The notes below the pieces were generated by a model. That model did no database searches. It saw only the letters and a program-made list of their open reading frames with translations, and was not told the origin of the DNA. From positions 1 through 38,430 of the forward strand of contig CAYZSO010000027.1 of the NCBI GenBank assembly GCA_964479695.1: 38,430 nt of DNA, written 5' to 3'. This stretch comes from JAAYZH01 sp964479695. GTDB lineage: Bacteria; Bacillota; Clostridia; Saccharofermentanales; Fastidiosipilaceae. The position numbers were made by a program, and so were the translations under genes. Positions 25,265-32,965 of the stretch are shown one piece after another (the first letter of the stretch is position 1; each line of letters begins with the position of its first letter).

Positions 25265-25500
25265 GCCTCGGCTTAACTTCGCTAAGCTCTGGCTGAGCTC
25301 CGCAGCTTAGTTTCGCCTGAGCTTCGCAGCTTAGTCGCATAGATGCTTAGGTGCTTGGATGCTTGGATGCCTGGATGCCTGGATGCCTGGATGCTAACGT
25401 TTGGTGTTTGATAATTGAAGTTGATTCTTGATGCTCGATGTTTGATGCTCGAAATTTGACTATTGATGTATGAAAATTAATGTTTGATGCTCAATCCTAG
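25265..25500. repeat. Degenerate short repeats after hsp20
   Basis: Several decaying tandem repeats: a 24 bp unit with gagctNcgcagcttagt (25297-25340), an 8 bp unit ggatgcNt repeated about six times (25345-25395), and scattered ttgatgctcga copies up to about 25495. No gene is visible. Confidence 0.8.
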
Positions 25501-25562
25501 CGGCATCGATTCAATGAATAGCCACAGACACCATCCGCTAAAACAATTAAAACAAACTATCT

Positions 25563-25592
25563 AGACCGCCCCCCAAAGGCGGTCTTTTTTTT
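25563..25592 (+). terminator. Rho-independent terminator
   Basis: AGACCGCC-CCCCAA-AGGCGGTCT forms a strong eight-to-nine-pair stem followed by a run of T to 25592. It lies 300 bases after hsp20 and is the only good terminator for that transcript, so a long repeat-containing 3' tail is likely. Confidence 0.9.
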
Positions 25593-25693
25593 GGATGTCC
25601 CTGTGTTGGCTTCATCTAATCCTTACCATCCAGAACCCCTTCTTATCCAGAGCCCCTTCTTATCCAGAGCCCCTTCTCACCCTACACTTCCTT

Positions 25694-26115
25694 CAACTTC
25701 GGCTTTACCCGCGAACAGAAGTCCAAAAAAATACAGACAGGTAGTTATGTTTAATAGGTCTTTTGTAGTCCTTCTGGAATCCTATATGAATTCCCTCATC
25801 TGAATCTGAACCTATAATTCCAATCAGAAGATTCGTTCACAGAAATTCTCGGTTGGCTGATCGCCGGCATTCTCAACTTCGGCTCTACCCGCGAACAGAA
25901 GTCCGAAAAAATACAGGTGTGTAGTTATGTTTATAGGGTTTGCCAGTGCTTCGTGGGCTCCATCCTATGGATCTTTTGGCGATCATTTCTATAATGAAAT
26001 TATTAATTTGAAAACCCTCCTAGGACCATCACGCCTGGTTGAGCATTAGACGTTCTCAACTTCGGCTCTAGCCGCGAACAGAAGTCCAAAAAAATACAGG
26101 TGTGTAGTTATGCTT
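25694..26115 (+). repeat. Left array: three ~60 bp repeats before the nuclease gene
   Basis: Copies at 25694-25753, 25874-25933 and 26057-26115, spaced 180 and 183 bases. The core is AACTTCGGCTCTA, then a GCGAACAGAAGTCC block, AAAAAATACAG and GTAGTTATG. All copies lie in the same orientation as the downstream gene. The spacers (about 120 bases) are not alike and show no open frames. The stretch from 26116 to the gene promoter at 26284 holds nothing I recognise. Confidence 0.95.
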
Positions 26116-26283
26116 GTGGGAGGTGATGACCTTGCTTAAGTATATTTCTTCACAGGCTCATCCTGATTTCCGTTTAGGATCCGGACTTTTGCTCACTGTT
26201 GAGGGTCTTCCCTTAGGGTGCATCCGATGAGATTTGTAAAAGAACAAACGTACGTTATTTATGGAAGAGTTATGTTTTTAAGC

Positions 26284-26311
26284 TTGCAAATAGTTCTTGA
26301 TATGGTATAAT
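26284..26311 (+). promoter_or_regulatory. Promoter of the nuclease-like gene
   Basis: TTGCAA (26284-26289), a 16-base spacer and a perfect TATAAT (26306-26311). It lies 35 bases before the ATG, making a short leader with GGGAGGA as ribosome binding site. This is the best sigma-A promoter in the window. Confidence 0.8.
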
Positions 26312-26346
26312 GATAAGTAACATCCATCGAAAGGGAGGACAGACCG

Positions 26347-27390
26347 ATGAAATTTTTTGGCTCTTGGGAAGCGTTTACCTTCTATTTTCTTCCCTTTAGG
26401 GATTCCGTTTTTACTAAGTATTGCGAACGATCTAAGGAGATCTATGTCACGACGGATGCCGAGCGACATGCCATGATTCGTGAGAAAAAGTCGCAGATAA
26501 AAGAAATAAAAAAGATCTCGTTGAAGGATCGGGCGAGAGTGGCTTTGGCCAAAGGGAAAGGGAAAAAGAAGAAGAAAGCGCGCACGGCATCGTCCTATGT
26601 CCACTTGCACTCCACGCCGTTGCCGGCAGGGTCGTTCATTCGTGGGGGGGACGGTAGGTTGTATGCCTGCCCGGAGCTTGCGTTTGTGCAAATGTGCTAC
26701 GATTGCCTGAATATTCATGAGGCCATCATGATTGGTAATTGCCTTTGCCAAAACCGCGGGCTGGGCATGGCTCCCTTGACGACGGTTGCGAAGTTGAGGG
26801 CTTATGTGGAGCAATTGGGAATGGTGCGGGGCAAGACCCGGGCGATGGATGCTCTAACATACCTGAAGGATAACTACCGCTCTCCGATGGAAGTGAAGGG
26901 GCATATGGCGTTGGCTTTGCCGCATCACTTGGGTGGCTTAGGTTTGAGTAAGTTTAGTGAAATCAATATGATGTTTAGGATCAGCCAGGAGGAGGCGGAT
27001 GCTTTGGGTCAGAAGATGCCGTGTCTGATGCCGGATTTCTGCTACCCGGAGGGAAAGATCGCTGGGGAGTACCAGAGCAAAGCGTTTCACAGCACACCGG
27101 AAGCGAAGAAGCATGACCAGAAGCGGAAGAAAACGTTTGAGCAGAATGGGTTTCGCGTGTTTTTTATGGAGGCCAGGGATTTCTACAATCCCAAGCGCTT
27201 CGACAAATTGTGCCGGGAGATTGCCAAGGCTATGGGAAAGACGATTCGGATTATCAGCAAAAATTTCGATGAAATGCAGGCGCAGCTCCGTTCCTACCTG
27301 CCGGGGCTTGACCCGGGGCCGTTACTAGAGCCGAACTATTGTCTTGAAGACTTCCGCGATGGGAAGTTGAAGAAGAAGCGGGTTCGGTGA
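26347..27390 (+). CDS. Putative PD-(D/E)XK nuclease, DUF559/AbiEi-like
   Basis: 347 residues. The C-terminal region reads like the Vsr/DUF559 endonuclease fold: PDFCYPEGKIAGEYQS (229-244; Asp230 and Glu241 as likely metal ligands), AFH (His248), a charged KKHDQKRKK helix and FEQNGFRVFFMEARDF. Residues 85-215 resemble the middle part of AbiEi/DUF559 proteins: VHLHSTPLPAG, LYACPELAFVQMC, TRAMDALTYL and a SPMEVKGHMALALP helix. A lysine-rich patch, KGKGKKKKKAR (69-79), could bind nucleic acid. No methyltransferase, helicase or toxin gene accompanies it; it stands alone with its own promoter between two arrays of one repeat family. Function is not known: defence, mobility or repeat maintenance are all open. 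Confidence 0.72.
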   Translation: MKFFGSWEAFTFYFLPFRDSVFTKYCERSKEIYVTTDAERHAMIREKKSQIKEIKKISLKDRARVALAKGKGKKKKKARTASSYVHLHSTPLPAGSFIRGGDGRLYACPELAFVQMCYDCLNIHEAIMIGNCLCQNRGLGMAPLTTVAKLRAYVEQLGMVRGKTRAMDALTYLKDNYRSPMEVKGHMALALPHHLGGLGLSKFSEINMMFRISQEEADALGQKMPCLMPDFCYPEGKIAGEYQSKAFHSTPEAKKHDQKRKKTFEQNGFRVFFMEARDFYNPKRFDKLCREIAKAMGKTIRIISKNFDEMQAQLRSYLPGLDPGPLLEPNYCLEDFRDGKLKKKRVR

Positions 27391-27738
27391 CGGGGTTGGT
27401 GTGTTTGTTTGGCCCGTGGCTTGGTTGATGGCGAGCGGTTTCGCCTGAAGTTTGGCTCGCGTCTAATGTTGGAATCAGGCCGAATGATGCAGATCTGATG
27501 TTTGCCCGCATGTTTGTTGAACTGTTTGTTGGCTGTGTCTGACGGATTTATTTACCCCGACTTCACATTACATTTTTCTCCATACGGTCCTTTATTCTCT
27601 CATTTCATTTCCTGATGGCAATCGATTACCGTGACCACTTGGTCTTCTACGATTCATGTAGGAGACCTGTTTCTATTTGTGGGGAAATCAGATCGGAATC
27701 AGAGGAGCTCATCTAGGAATTCGTACGGCTGCTTGATC
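27391..27738. other. Gap after the nuclease gene, no feature seen
   Basis: 348 bases with no credible gene, terminator or repeat copy. The first 140 bases are T/G-rich with several tgtttg runs. Confidence 0.6.
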
Positions 27739-28253
27739 CGACTTCGGCTTTAGCCGCGAACAGAAGTCCAAAAAAATACAGGTGTGTAGTTATGTTTGAG
27801 CCTTCAGGAATGACTTCTGTGGGTCTCTTATAAGAATCCAGCCATATGGCTTCTATCAAGAGGATCGTTCTGGGATTTTCTCATGATCAGCCCCAACTTC
27901 GGCTCTAGCCGCGAACAGAAGTCCGAAAAAATACAGATACCTAGTTATGTTTGCGCCTTCAGGAATGACTTCTGTGGGTCTCTTATAAGAATCCAGCCAT
28001 ATGGCTTCTATCAAGAGGATCGTTCTGGGATTTTCTCATGAGCGGCCTTAACTTCGGCTCTATCCCCGAACAGAAATCCGAAAAAATACAGGTGCCTAGT
28101 TATCCTTGTGCCATCTGGGGGATATTTTGTAGCTCACCATCAGAATCGAGCCATGTGGCTTCTATCAAGAGGATTGTTCTAGGATCCTTTCATCTGCAGC
28201 CCCAACCTAGGCTCTAGCCGCGAACAGAAGTCCGAAAAAATACAGGTAACTAA
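27739..28253 (+). repeat. Right array: four ~155 bp repeat units
   Basis: Core copies begin near 27739, 27894, 28049 and 28203, spaced 154-156 bases, in the same orientation as the left array. Here the spacers are also related: the first two share gccttcaggaatgacttctg, ccagccatatggcttctatc and aagaggatcgttctgggatt almost base for base, and the third keeps the last two blocks in diverged form. The last core is truncated after aaaaaatacaggtaact. So the right side is a true tandem duplication of core plus spacer, unlike the left array. Confidence 0.95.
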
Positions 28254-28745
28254 ACACATTCAATAGCACAACACCTGCTTCATCTGGTGAGTTTTTAGAA
28301 AATACCTGGGCTTGAAAGCAATAAGCAGAAACGGAGTAACCATCAATCATTAACCATCAACCTTCGAGCAAAACCAATTGACACCCAGAATTTGACCAAT
28401 CTAAAAATTCAAATTTGCAATCATGTACTGACCATAGTCTAGGAAACCTACGACCCACAATCCCCCGCGTAACCCATGTACAATTACATCAAGCAAAGAC
28501 GAACCCAAATGATTTATGAACCTGAGCTTGTATTCGCAGGATCTCCTATGCGGAATCTTCCAAAAGTGATCTTCTGGGCAAGACCCCAGGACCCCAGGAC
28601 CTCAGGATCCTCAGGATTCTCAGGATTCTCAAGATTCCCAGGACCCCAAGACCTCAGGATCCTCAGAATCCCCAGGGTTCTCAACACCACATATACCAGA
28701 ACCCCTAATGCAAACCCGCGAGGCAAAAAAACAGGAAGGAGCCAC
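28254..28745. repeat. Gap before the DUF6483-like gene, with ~9 bp repeats
   Basis: The first 330 bases carry nothing I recognise apart from aaccatcaa doublets near 28340. From 28584 to 28683 a degenerate 9-10 bp repeat based on ccaggaNcc/ctcaggatt runs about ten times. An open frame starting at 28476 reads through it into the gene, but its early part is only repeat translation. Confidence 0.75.
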
Positions 28746-29090
28746 ATGGCAAATCAAGATTGGTTTTTAAGGCAGTTAGAAAATATGGCAACAGCACTTG
28801 GCATGGCAATTTTGGGTGGCCATAGCGAGCTCACGCAGTTTCGACTCGAAGAAGTGACAGCAAACCAAGCATATTTGAGTAGCCTCATGGGAGAAGGCCA
28901 ATTCAACGAAATAGAAAATTACCTCTTCGAGCTCAAAGAAAAGGGTGACCCGGAAGCTGCGACTTTGGCCTGGTGGTTTTATGACTATTTACGCACACTC
29001 AGCGAAGAGGAACTTCAGCAAAACAACTTCAGTTCTGAGGAAATTGATCAAGGTCTGAGAGATTTTTTCGGAGCCGAGGTAAGCACATGA
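28746..29090 (+). CDS. Small DUF6483-like protein
   Basis: 114 residues from ATG 28746, preceded by AGGAAGGAG at good spacing; a longer frame to 28476 runs through repeats and is rejected. The sequence starts MANQDWFLRQLENMATALGM and continues as alpha-helices (NYLFELKEKGDPEAATLAWW, LSEEELQQNNFSSEEIDQGL). The N-terminal pattern DWxxRQxExMAxALG resembles DUF6483 proteins of Bacillota, whose function is unknown. No signal or membrane segment. It converges on ppa; no terminator is visible in the C-rich gap between them, which contains one iterated 10-mer (29107-29116). Confidence 0.75.
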   Translation: MANQDWFLRQLENMATALGMAILGGHSELTQFRLEEVTANQAYLSSLMGEGQFNEIENYLFELKEKGDPEAATLAWWFYDYLRTLSEEELQQNNFSSEEIDQGLRDFFGAEVST

Positions 29091-29181
29091 TTCAACCGTC
29101 CACTCAGGCCAAAGCCAGAACCCTCCAACCTCAACCCTCTACCTCTACCCTCACCACTCACCCCCCCAAACACCCCACCCC

Positions 29182-29730
29182 CTAAACCTTCCACTGTTCC
29201 TCGGGGCTGAATGTTGTGTCGTAGCGGAATTGGCAGTCGCGGATAATCTCGAGAGCCTCAGCGCGGCCCATAGCAGCCGTCGTCGCAGTCAGCTTGTGCT
29301 CAAGTTGCTTGTACACACCGAAAAAATGCACGATCTCATCGAAATAATGCGCCGGAATCTCCTCCATGTTCGCAAAAGAATTCCACGAAGGATCCTGAAA
29401 AGGAATCGCAATAATCTTGTCATCAACCTCATCACTATCAATCATGCGGATCACGCCAATTGGGTAACACTGCACCATCACCATCGGATCCAAAGTCTCC
29501 GAACAAAGCACCAAAACATCCAGCGGATCCTTATCATCCGCCAACGTCCTCGGAATGAAACCATAATTCGCCGGGTAGTGGGTCGACGTATAGAGAATGC
29601 GGTCCAGCCGCAGGAGTCCGGTAGTTTTGTCGAGCTCATATTTTTTCTTGCAGCCCTTCGGAATCTCAATCACCGCAGTAAAACTCTCCGGCGTCACCAT
29701 CGCCGGATCCAAATCATGCCATATATTCAT
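29182..29730 (-). CDS. ppa: Inorganic pyrophosphatase, family I
   Basis: 182 residues, full length. It hydrolyses pyrophosphate to phosphate in the cytoplasm with magnesium. The signature around DDKDPLDVLVL carries the metal-binding aspartates; IEIPKGCKKKYELDKTTG and YPANYGFIPRT are the other conserved blocks. The ATG (29730) has an AGGAGG-type site upstream (cctcctt on the plus strand). It is divergent from the deacetylase gene. Confidence 0.96.
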   Translation of the reverse strand: MNIWHDLDPAMVTPESFTAVIEIPKGCKKKYELDKTTGLLRLDRILYTSTHYPANYGFIPRTLADDKDPLDVLVLCSETLDPMVMVQCYPIGVIRMIDSDEVDDKIIAIPFQDPSWNSFANMEEIPAHYFDEIVHFFGVYKQLEHKLTATTAAMGRAEALEIIRDCQFRYDTTFSPEEQWKV

Positions 29731-29841
29731 ACATCATCCTCCTTACCGCCCCATCTTAGCAATAATTCATGCGAGCTGCTCCTCAGCCGCCATTCAGCCA
29801 AGAACCGTGTAGTTCAACCGATATTTTTGGCCAAAGCCGCC

Positions 29842-29847
29842 TATAAT
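29842..29847 (+). promoter_or_regulatory. Likely -10 box of the deacetylase gene
   Basis: TATAAT stands 67 bases before the ATG. The 12-mer GGCCAAAGCCGC (29829-29840), one of the iterated motifs, occupies the spacer just upstream. No good -35 is present at the normal distance. Confidence 0.45.
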
Positions 29848-29913
29848 ATCCTTATCAATACCATTCATTTCATTCCGTCATTCAACCAAGCGAATGTGTG
29901 AGGAGGTGTTCTC

Positions 29914-31095
29914 ATGAAACATTCTCTGAAAAGGTCTCTGAAAAGGTCTCTGAAAAGGTCTCTGCAACGATCTCTCATCGCAATCCTGTGTGCCGGCTCA
30001 CTTGCAGCCTGCCAATTCACCACTCCGGTAACCACCCCCGGAGCCGGAACAAACTCAAATCCCGTCTCCCACTCCAGCAGCGAAAACCAATCTCAATCTT
30101 CAACTTCAACTGCAACTGCAACTGCAACTGCAACTTCAACTGCAACTTCAACTGCAGCTTCAACTGCAACTTCAACTTCAACAACCACCACAACCACAAC
30201 CACAACCCCGCCAACAAACCTAACAACATCCAAACCAACCACAACCACCACCACAACACCACCCACAACACCACCCACAACAACCAATCCAACAAGCGTC
30301 CAAACCCCCACAGATGATTTTTCGCAGTATGCCAATAGTGATTTGAGTTGGTGGTATCGGATTCCGGTGGCTTTGGGTCAAGATATCAAAGCAACCATCG
30401 ACGCCCCCATCGCGGCAATGTTGGCGGCACACAATGCCATTTGGCAAGTGAAGACGAATCAGAAAATCGTTTATCTCACTTTTGACGAAGGCTATGAATA
30501 CGGCGAAAACACATCAACAATCCTGGATATTGCGCTCGAAAAGAACGTGAAATTCACCTTCTTCATCACCGGTTCCTACCTGTCGAACAGGCCGGATCTG
30601 GTGCTGCGAATGGTCAATGAGGGGCATGTGGTTGCAAACCACTCGTACAATCATTTGCGTGCGCCGGATGTTTTGGCAGGCTCGAGCGAATCGCCAGCGA
30701 CATTGGCAGGGTCGAATCCCGGGCCAGCGTCTTTAATACAGTCAAACGAGGCATTTGTCAATGATATTATGCAATTGGCGATGGAGTATCAGGCTGTGAT
30801 AGGGCAGGCGATGGCGCCGCTTTATCGGCCGCCGGAGGGGGCCTATTCCGAACGGTCGCTCGCGATCGCTGAGGATCTCGGGTATCAGACGGTATTCTGG
30901 AGCTTCGCCTACAGGGATTGGCTGACTGATGCACAGCCTGAGGTGGGGGCGGCTTTGGCCAAGATCATGGACGAACTGCACCCGGGGAGCATTCTGCTGC
31001 TCCATGCGGTCTCGGATACCAATGTGACGATCCTGCCGAAGCTGCTCGACCAGATTCGGGCGCGGGGTTACTCGCTGGGGCTGCTTGGAGGTTAG
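29914..31095 (+). CDS. PdaA-like polysaccharide deacetylase lipoprotein
   Basis: 393 residues. The signal peptide is unusual: four SLKR-type repeats coded by a 12 bp tandem DNA repeat precede the hydrophobic part and the lipobox LAAC. Residues 61-130 are a Thr/Ser/Ala/Pro linker coded by 6-12 bp repeats. The NodB-type domain follows: TFDEGYEYG (Asp191, Glu192), zinc ligands His243 and His247 in NHSYNH, RPPEGAYSE, and LLLHAVS. The TFDEGYE form and the ending are typical of PdaA-type enzymes that deacetylate muramic acid of peptidoglycan. A GAGGAGGTG site precedes the ATG. It converges on the ECF gene with a four-base overlap. Iterated motif at 30951 codes Ala-Leu-Ala. Confidence 0.9.
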   Translation: MKHSLKRSLKRSLKRSLQRSLIAILCAGSLAACQFTTPVTTPGAGTNSNPVSHSSSENQSQSSTSTATATATATSTATSTAASTATSTSTTTTTTTTTPPTNLTTSKPTTTTTTTPPTTPPTTTNPTSVQTPTDDFSQYANSDLSWWYRIPVALGQDIKATIDAPIAAMLAAHNAIWQVKTNQKIVYLTFDEGYEYGENTSTILDIALEKNVKFTFFITGSYLSNRPDLVLRMVNEGHVVANHSYNHLRAPDVLAGSSESPATLAGSNPGPASLIQSNEAFVNDIMQLAMEYQAVIGQAMAPLYRPPEGAYSERSLAIAEDLGYQTVFWSFAYRDWLTDAQPEVGAALAKIMDELHPGSILLLHAVSDTNVTILPKLLDQIRARGYSLGLLGG

Positions 31096-31697
31096 CGGTG
31101 CTGCCAGGTTTTGCGGAGGGGCATGAGTGCGAGGTAGACGAGAGTGGCCACAATGACTGCGATGACAGCATTCACTGCTGATGTGCCGGTAGCGAATTTG
31201 GCCAAAACCGCCGCCGGATCCGCCGGCAACCCCAGTAAGTATCGTTGGTAGAGGTAGCCCACCAAGGGGTCAGCGATCACATTGAAGAGCATGCCTGCCG
31301 AAGCTCCAATAGCACTCCATTTGGCGGCTTGCTTCTTGTCCTGAATGGCATAAAGGCCGCCCACACGATGCGCAACTGTACCGGTGATCAGGCCAATGCC
31401 CATTTTGAGCAGGAAAGTTGTGGGGGCATACATCTGGTAACCGGAGGTCAAGTCAGCAATGGTCATGCCGATCGAGCCGGCAAGCGCTCCGGAAACCGGC
31501 CCCAACAAAAGCGCAGCCACAACCAAAAAAACATTGCCCATATGAAAAGCGGTCTTGCCTCCCGGCAAAGGCACATCGATCCGCAGAAACTGAAAGCCAA
31601 CATAACAAAGCGCCGCAAAAACCCCAATCAACGCAATGCGCAAAACGCCTGTCGGAAAAGCATTTTTGCTTTCAGAAACCGTAACTTCCTTTTTCAT
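31092..31697 (-). CDS. ECF transporter S component
   Basis: 201 residues from the second ATG (31697), nine bases after GGAGG; ATG 31703 is an alternative but only three bases from the site. Five or six hydrophobic helices: GVLRIALIGVFAALCYVGF, FHMGNVFLVVAALLLGPV, SGALAGSIGMTIADLTSGY and others. The GxxxGxxxxxxADL pattern is typical of the vitamin-binding S subunits that work with EcfA, EcfA' and EcfT. The substrate cannot be read from sequence, and no riboswitch that would reveal it was seen upstream. The energising subunits are not in the window. Confidence 0.88.
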   Translation of the reverse strand: MKKEVTVSESKNAFPTGVLRIALIGVFAALCYVGFQFLRIDVPLPGGKTAFHMGNVFLVVAALLLGPVSGALAGSIGMTIADLTSGYQMYAPTTFLLKMGIGLITGTVAHRVGGLYAIQDKKQAAKWSAIGASAGMLFNVIADPLVGYLYQRYLLGLPADPAAVLAKFATGTSAVNAVIAVIVATLVYLALMPLRKTWQHR

Positions 31698-31703
31698 GCC
31701 CAT

Positions 31704-32010
31704 GCTCCTCCTTCGTGTGCTCCGTGCTTCATCACTTGTCTGTATTTTATGACTTGTTGTTTGAGTTTTGTCGTTTGTGAATTGCTTTTTAGCGTCTGTT
31801 ATGTTTGTGATTTCGCTTGTTTTTGTATTCTTATTTTGTGTTTGTATTTTGTGTTTACTGTTTGTACACTATTTAGCAGACGAATGCAAGTCGATCAGAA
31901 ATTTTCAGGCACTTCCAGCCTTCCAGCCTTAGTCTGCGTCTTTGGCCCTCAGACTCACCCAAACCCAATACTCCAGTCCCAAAACTCAGCCCACATCGCT
32001 TCGAAGACTC
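31704..32010. other. Leader region of the ECF gene, no clear feature
   Basis: On the gene's sense strand this is A/C-rich with repeated ACAAA words near the gene (31760-31865). No riboswitch fold, terminator or confident promoter was recognised. A long plus-strand open frame here is antisense read-through. Confidence 0.6.
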
Positions 32011-32592
32011 TCAGCCTACACCAAAACTCATCTTTCTCAGCCCGCCGAAATTCCCGTTGTGAATGAATCTAGCAATTTCTCTAGGCGAATATTTATCAGA
32101 ATCTTCAGAGAGCCATTTACGAATAATGCTGTTACTACCGGCAGTCAAATAGGCCAAAGCATATTGCCTATCATCCTCATCCAGATGAATATTTTTCTTC
32201 TCCCATGATTCAAATAGCTTCTCTTGCGTGTGCCTCCGTAACGCCTCATCCTGAACCTCTACATTCCCAGTGTTTATCAAAACAAGGTATAATTCTCTAT
32301 TGTCATAATAATATTGACAATATTTTTCAATCGTTCGAAAGTCACGCTCACTCCATTCATCTGCTGAAGTGACAGTCAACAAATTCGCAACACCATCCAG
32401 AAACTCGTCGGACAATTGAGAAAGCAAATCATAAGGATCCGCATAATACCGGTAGAATGTCGTCCGATTAATCTCCGCCTCCTCACATAATTCCTTTACT
32501 GTGATACGTGAAAGTGGCTTATGTTTCAACAAAGTAATCAAACTTTCTTTTAAAGAATTTTTTGTGTATCTGACTCGTCTATTGTCCGCCAT
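32011..32592 (-). CDS. TetR/AcrR family regulator
   Basis: 193 residues from ATG 32592, five bases after GGGGAG; a start at 32661 lacks support. Residues 8-58 are the TetR DNA-binding domain: YTKNSLKESLITLLKHKPLS then ITVKELCEEAEINRTTFYRY. The C-terminal part is a helical effector domain. It is divergent from an SDR and a drug-type MFS exporter, the classical arrangement for a repressor that senses a compound handled by its neighbours. The ligand is unknown. Confidence 0.92.
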   Translation of the reverse strand: MADNRRVRYTKNSLKESLITLLKHKPLSRITVKELCEEAEINRTTFYRYYADPYDLLSQLSDEFLDGVANLLTVTSADEWSERDFRTIEKYCQYYYDNRELYLVLINTGNVEVQDEALRRHTQEKLFESWEKKNIHLDEDDRQYALAYLTAGSNSIIRKWLSEDSDKYSPREIARFIHNGNFGGLRKMSFGVG

Positions 32593-32965
32593 AGGTGCTC
32601 CCCGCAGAAAATCTTGCTCATTTTCGAAACAGAATACTAGTAAATGTCTCCAAAGCAACACGCTTCCGACTTTTGTCGCTTGTAGCTAGTTTACCAATAC
32701 GATTATCATGAATGCAACATTGTGTTGTGTTCTTAGCTGAACACTAAAAACCACATAAAACATCTAAAACAATCCAGCCGAACGTTCCAACCAGATGTTC
32801 ATAGCCCACGTTTACACTGAACGTTACTATTTAACGTTCTACAAAACGTCCCACCAAACGTCTCCAGCCGAACGTTCTCACCAAGCATCCCCACCAAACA
32901 CCCATACTAAACCTTATACCCATTTCCATTCAGAAAAGCACAAGCAAATTCCAGGAGGAACAAAA
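32593..32965. promoter_or_regulatory. Divergent tetR / SDR control region
   Basis: 373 bases. Near 32725-32745 the sequence acattgtgttgtgtt and ttagctgaacactaa contain imperfect inverted repeats that could be the operator. On the tetR strand TTGCAT and TAAACT with 18 bases between are a possible promoter. From about 32775 to 32890 the words aacgttc/aaacgtc recur at irregular spacing. The end is C/A-rich up to the AGGAGG of the SDR gene. Confidence 0.4.

Noticed and set aside
26347..27390. Classical restriction-modification system
   Set aside because: No methyltransferase or specificity gene is adjacent to the nuclease-like gene.
25694..28253. CRISPR-like array around the nuclease gene
   Set aside because: Repeats are about 60 bp with 95-120 bp spacers, and right-hand spacers are duplicated rather than unique.
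25694..28253. RNA hairpin conserved in the ~60 bp repeat
   Set aside because: ACTTC/GAAGT and GGCT/AGCC pairings exist in some copies, but variants in the other copies break pairs without compensation.
29230..29901. 223-codon plus-strand frame opposite ppa
   Set aside because: Antisense of pyrophosphatase, arginine/histidine-rich, no ribosome binding site.
31245..32066. 273-codon plus-strand frame
   Set aside because: It runs antisense through the ECF gene and its leader; composition is shadow-like.
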